A stretch of DNA of 17,035 bases, taken from the NCBI GenBank assembly GCA_013824045.1, contig PNND01000043.1:1-17035 (forward strand), written 5' to 3'. Source of the stretch: Rhodobacter sp. (GTDB lineage Bacteria; Pseudomonadota; Alphaproteobacteria; Rhodobacterales; Rhodobacteraceae). Numbering within the stretch: the stretch's first letter is position 1; every line of letters starts with the position of its first letter. The notes below the pieces were generated by a model. That model saw nothing but the letters and a program-made list of their open reading frames with translations. It was not told where the DNA came from and did no database searches. Shown piece by piece: positions 14,656-17,035 of this stretch. Both the position numbers and the translations under genes were made by a program.

Positions 14656-15507
14656 TCAGTTTCGCAGGGTCACTTCTTCCTCGGCATCCGTGCCGCGCCG
14701 GATCACAACCGTCTTGCGGGGCGGCGGCGCAGGCGCGACGGCCACCACAGGGGCCGCCTCGACAACCACGGGTTCCGGTTCCGGTGCGGGTTCCGGCACC
14801 AGATCGCTCAGCCGCAGCCGTTCGATCGGCGGGCCCTCGGCGGTACCGGGCGTCCGCAGCGCCAGGCTCAACGAACCGGCCCGCTGTGCAAGCGCCAGAA
14901 CCTGCCCTTCTTCGGGGGTGACCTCCACCGTCACCGTGGCGGCGATCTCGGGCACCTCATTCAATTCGTCAGAGCTTTGGTCAACGGCCAGAACCTTGAC
15001 CTTGCGCATGATCGTATCCGTCACCAGCGTCGCATCATCCCCGCGCGTCAGCAGGATGTCGACAAAATCGCCCGGCGTCACCAGACCGCCCACCGCCGTA
15101 ACGGCATCCACCTTGATCGACATCGCCCGCGCTCCGGGCGTGATCGACTGCACGATGGTGACCTTCTCGCCGAAATCGGAAACCTTTGAGGCCAGCACGA
15201 CCTCGCCCGCCACCATCGACCGCAAGGCCCGGCGCGGCTGCCCGTCCGGGGGCGGCAGCAGATCCTCAAGCGCGGTAAACGCATCCACCGGCAATGCCGA
15301 TCGCGGCCAGACCTGGGTGGTAAAGTGCTGCGCCTGCAGCACATCGCCCCGGCTGACTTCGCGGGAGGTTGTCACGATGGTCACCAGTTCAACCTTTTCG
15401 GAACTGGCCGTCGCTGCGGGCGTCACCAGCAGATCCCGCGCCATCTGCGCCGATCCGGCAGCAACGCCAAGGCCCACAAGGGCAAAGAGGATCGAAGTTA
15501 TACGCAT
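14656..15507 (-). CDS. cpaB: Tad pilus assembly protein CpaB/RcpC
   Basis: A 283-residue secreted or membrane-anchored periplasmic protein. One N-terminal hydrophobic segment (5-22) is followed by an SAF-type domain (about 40-108, with TSREVSRGDVLQAQHF at 47-62) and an RcpC-like domain (about 112-230, with GDFVDILLTRG). It ends in a Pro/Glu/Val-rich tail (about 235-268). In tad systems CpaB/RcpC works with the outer-membrane secretin and stabilises the pilus path through the envelope. The open frame extends to 15570, but that extension runs through the flp-cpaB hairpin. The ATG at 15507 has CGGAGG five bases upstream and gives a proper membrane segment. It follows flp and is followed by tadG rather than the usual secretin gene. 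Confidence 0.9.
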   Translation of the reverse strand: MRITSILFALVGLGVAAGSAQMARDLLVTPAATASSEKVELVTIVTTSREVSRGDVLQAQHFTTQVWPRSALPVDAFTALEDLLPPPDGQPRRALRSMVAGEVVLASKVSDFGEKVTIVQSITPGARAMSIKVDAVTAVGGLVTPGDFVDILLTRGDDATLVTDTIMRKVKVLAVDQSSDELNEVPEIAATVTVEVTPEEGQVLALAQRAGSLSLALRTPGTAEGPPIERLRLSDLVPEPAPEPEPVVVEAAPVVAVAPAPPPRKTVVIRRGTDAEEEVTLRN

Positions 15508-15540
15508 GGTTGCCTCCGGAAACAGACGACGAGATGCTTC

Positions 15541-15568
15541 GCACTCGACCCGCAACCGGGCCGAGTGC
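15541..15568 (-). terminator. Hairpin between flp and cpaB (partial terminator or mRNA stabiliser)
   Basis: GCACTCGGCCCG pairs with CGGGTCGAGTGC on the minus strand (15568-15541): a 12-bp stem with one G-T wobble and a GTTG loop, 17 bases after the flp stop. It is not followed by a clean T-run (GAAGCATCTCGTCGTCTGTT), so read-through into cpaB is likely. Such an element lets pilin mRNA exceed that of the assembly genes. Confidence 0.7.
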
Positions 15569-15585
15569 AAGCTTGCCTTAACGGA

Positions 15586-15771
15586 TCACTCGGTCGCAGC
15601 GCGAACGGCCTGAGTGGCCGTAGCAGCGTCGGTGAACTGTGCGCCGGTGTCTTGTGCAACGGTCACAAGTGCGACCGTACCAACAAGGATCACCACCAGC
15701 AGTGCCACGCCGTATTCCACGAGGGCTGCACCGTCCTCGTCCTTCCAGAAAGTCTTGAGCATCGTCTTCAT
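15586..15771 (-). CDS. flp: Flp-type major pilin
   Basis: A 61-residue prepilin of the Flp/Fap family, the subunit of the Tad adhesion pilus. The leader is MKTMLKTFWKDEDG (1-14), cleavage is expected after Gly14, and the mature protein begins AALVEYGVALLVVILVG. It has the hallmark Glu+5 and Tyr+6, followed by one hydrophobic helix to about residue 40 and a short polar tail. Length is typical of the family. The ATG at 15771 has TGGAAA upstream. It is the first gene of the cluster, separated from cpaB by a strong hairpin, and is preceded by a structured leader. No TadV/CpaA peptidase gene lies in the window to process it. Confidence 0.93.
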   Translation of the reverse strand: MKTMLKTFWKDEDGAALVEYGVALLVVILVGTVALVTVAQDTGAQFTDAATATQAVRAATE

Positions 15772-15828
15772 GATCGATTTCCATTCCCAGGTTGCGATGG
15801 AACGGCGCTCATCACGCCGCTACCCCGG

Positions 15829-15982
15829 CAGGTTCTGCGCCGGAATGGAGCCAGCATAGGGGATCGGCCAGACCCGTTGGATCGTCCGAACCTGTGAAGA
15901 ATGACTATCTAAGGTTGTGCAGTCGCCAAAAAGGCGACGCTTCAGGGTTGTGAAGCCACGGATTACGCGGGCGCAAAGCCCG
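15829..15982 (-). promoter_or_regulatory. Structured 5' leader region of flp
   Basis: Three small perfect stem-loops lie in a row: GTCGCC/GGCGAC with a 5-base homopolymer loop (15922-15938), GCTTCA/TGAAGC (15939-15956, directly adjoining) and CGGGC/GCCCG with a GCAAA loop on the plus strand (15968-15982). Closer to flp, CAGGTTC (15894-15888) and GAACCTG (15835-15829) form a 7-bp inverted repeat enclosing 52 bases. Whether they act in the flp mRNA (minus strand), a separate RNA or the opposite transcript is open. Between these and the flp start I see only the ribosome-binding region and a 5-bp hairpin. Confidence 0.5.
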
Positions 15983-15990
15983 TCTGTCAG

Positions 15991-16014
15991 ATTCACTGAT
16001 TCGAAATCATGAAT
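15991..16014. promoter_or_regulatory. Palindromic operator candidate between flp and the LuxR-type gene
   Basis: ATTCA-C-TGATT on the left mirrors AATCA-TGAAT on the right around a CGA centre: ten paired positions per arm with one unpaired C. It overlaps a possible minus-strand -10, TATATT (16017-16012). It lies in the divergent region and is a plausible site for the adjacent regulator. Confidence 0.45.
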
Positions 16015-16149
16015 ATAGTTGAACAACCAATGGTGGCAGGACTATGGCGAAAAGAAGGAGAATACACGCTCCGCGCCAGCATTGGTTCCCAAGCTCCTAT
16101 GCAAAGGTATTGAAACCACGAATTGTCTTTGGGCGCCCCGAAACACCTC

Positions 16150-16176
16150 CTAAATTAATTTATATGAATTTATACA
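16150..16176 (+). promoter_or_regulatory. AT-rich promoter-like island before the LuxR-type gene
   Basis: A 27-base stretch of almost only A and T in otherwise GC-rich DNA. It holds a perfect palindrome AAATTAATTT (16152-16161) and AATTTATA repeated at 16157 and 16167, exactly one helical turn apart. A -10-like TATACA (16171-16176) falls 24 bases before the preferred ATG at 16200. Confidence 0.4.
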
Positions 16177-16199
16177 GCCACAGACGATCGGGTGCTGCC

Positions 16200-17033
16200 A
16201 TGCCACGACCGCTCTCAGCCATACCAGTCCCCGCCACGGTCACCCTGACCGAAGCCGTGATCCTCTGGACCGAATGTTTGCACGGTATGGGCGAGTTGCC
16301 CGCCGCGATGCGCAGTCTGTCTCGCCATGTGCGGGCCGAAGCCGCCGTCCTGATGCGCGCCAACAGCCAGACCGGCAAACATCGCATCCTCTCCTCCTGC
16401 GATGGCAAGGCGGCGAGCGGCGCATGCCCCCTGCCGCAACCGCTTGGCCTCAGCCTCATCACGATAGAGCCGCACCGGGCGCGCGCGGGAAGCCTCTGGT
16501 CGTTGCGCGACCCCAGCCGGGCCGAGGCCGACCGCCTCGATCCGCAACAAAATCGCTGGCTCTCCCAGCGTGCCATTGCCGACGTGATCGTCATCGTGCT
16601 GGGCCACAGCGCAGACTTCATCGACCTGCTGGAATTTCACCTGCCCCGCCGCATGGACCGGCGGGATCAGGAACAGCTTGAAAACCTCGCACAGGCCATA
16701 GCCTTCGCCTGGAACCGCCGCCCCACCGGGCGCATCGCGCGGCTGATGTCAAACACACCCGCAATCACACGCCGCATGGCCCAGACCCCTCCGTCCTCAG
16801 CCAACGCACTGTCCAGCGAAAATCCTTGGCAGCTGACGGCAACGGAACTGCGTATCTGCACCCTGATCCGCGACGGTCTTGCGGCCACGGACATCGTCTC
16901 TCACTTCGGCGTTGCGGAGTCGACCGTCCGGTCGCATCTGCGCAACATCTACGCCAAGGCAGGCGTCACCGGACAAGTGGGCCTTGTCCACAAACTGCTG
17001 GACAACGCCCCCGCCAAGGCCGCGATCCACTGA
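16200..17033 (+). CDS. LuxR-family HTH transcriptional regulator
   Basis: A 277-residue cytoplasmic regulator. The C-terminus is a clear LuxR/FixJ-type helix-turn-helix (210-268), with LTATELRICTLIRDGLAATD (212-231) and VAESTVRSHLRNIYAKAGV (238-256). The first 180 residues are not a domain I recognise: no receiver aspartate pattern and no autoinducer-binding signature, so the signal is unknown. The open frame reaches back to ATG 16044 (adding 52 residues), but codons in 16044-16199 end in A/T far more often than in the rest, and the stretch holds the AT-rich island. I therefore prefer ATG 16200, though its ribosome site is weak and 16044 has GCAGGA close by. It is divergent from flp, so control of the pilus genes is likely but inferred. 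Confidence 0.75.
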   Translation: MPRPLSAIPVPATVTLTEAVILWTECLHGMGELPAAMRSLSRHVRAEAAVLMRANSQTGKHRILSSCDGKAASGACPLPQPLGLSLITIEPHRARAGSLWSLRDPSRAEADRLDPQQNRWLSQRAIADVIVIVLGHSADFIDLLEFHLPRRMDRRDQEQLENLAQAIAFAWNRRPTGRIARLMSNTPAITRRMAQTPPSSANALSSENPWQLTATELRICTLIRDGLAATDIVSHFGVAESTVRSHLRNIYAKAGVTGQVGLVHKLLDNAPAKAAIH

Positions 17034-17035
17034 AA

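Noticed and set aside
15829..15894. tRNA-like element: 7-bp terminal stem and a T-arm-like hairpin on the minus strand
   Set aside because: The terminal stem has tRNA length, but the T-arm-like hairpin is not placed directly before it, the TTCRA loop is absent and no anticodon arm or CCA-adjacent layout fits.
15966..15990. Cyclic-di-GMP (GEMM-I) riboswitch, from the GCGCAAAGCCC stretch
   Set aside because: The short string resembles the CGCAAAGCC part of GEMM-I, but it is fully explained by a 5-bp hairpin with a GCAAA loop. The GAAA tetraloop arm and the downstream receptor arm are not seen.
15991..16014. tRNA-end attachment site (TTCGAAA core) suggesting an integrated element
   Set aside because: The stem around the core is only three pairs in a tRNA register, no integrase gene is in the window and no second copy was seen. 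The palindrome reading explains it better.
15820..16026. 68-codon minus-strand frame upstream of flp
   Set aside because: It begins with TTG without a ribosome site, runs through all the leader hairpins and has no recognisable protein features.
1..17035. Defence system, CRISPR array, prophage or transposon
   Set aside because: All coding space is accounted for by metabolic, pilus and regulatory genes. No repeat-spacer pattern, transposase, integrase or nuclease motif was found.

Overview
The window is about 17 kb of GC-rich DNA with compact operons. Its gene content fits an alphaproteobacterium of the Rhodobacteraceae: taurine genes tpa/tauR/xsc with a MocR-type regulator, a Tad/Flp pilus cluster, and an intergenic repeat of a kind I associate with that family. 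The assignment is by protein and motif recognition only. Genus cannot be set from the sequence.

Region 1 (1-3933, all minus strand) is a taurine dissimilation locus. Tpa transaminates taurine to sulfoacetaldehyde, TauR regulates, and Xsc (cut by the window edge) converts sulfoacetaldehyde to acetyl phosphate plus sulfite. The order of transcription is tpa, tauR, xsc. These do not look like one operon: there is an intrinsic terminator after tpa and another after tauR. Each of the three genes also has its own pair of CTGGNCYTAW-like direct repeats upstream, matching the TauR operator known from Rhodobacter capsulatus. TauR therefore probably controls three separate units, itself included.

Region 2 (about 3934-7370, plus strand) starts with a TerC-superfamily (DUF475) membrane protein behind a long, structured leader and ends that gene with a strong hairpin. 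A two-gene operon follows, with a ThuA-like protein overlapping a Gfo/Idh/MocA-type oxidoreductase by one base. Two palindromes of LacI-operator type flank its promoter region, pointing to sugar or polyol control by a regulator encoded elsewhere.

Region 3 (7451-15771, minus strand) is a Tad (tight adherence) pilus cluster transcribed as flp, cpaB, tadG-like, tadE, a second tadE-like gene, cpaE, cpaF, tadB, tadC. It supplies the pilin, the periplasmic CpaB, three pseudopilin-like proteins, the localisation ATPase, the motor ATPase and both inner-membrane platform proteins. No secretin (CpaC/RcpA), prepilin peptidase (CpaA/TadV), CpaD or TadD gene is visible here, so the machine must be completed from elsewhere. 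A perfect hairpin sits between flp and cpaB and would favour high pilin expression. The flp leader holds a run of small stem-loops.

Region 4 (16200-17033, plus strand) is a LuxR-type HTH regulator divergent from flp, a good candidate regulator of the pilus genes. The intergenic region carries a palindrome and an AT-rich promoter-like island. No CRISPR array, tRNA, rRNA, IS element or phage gene was seen.
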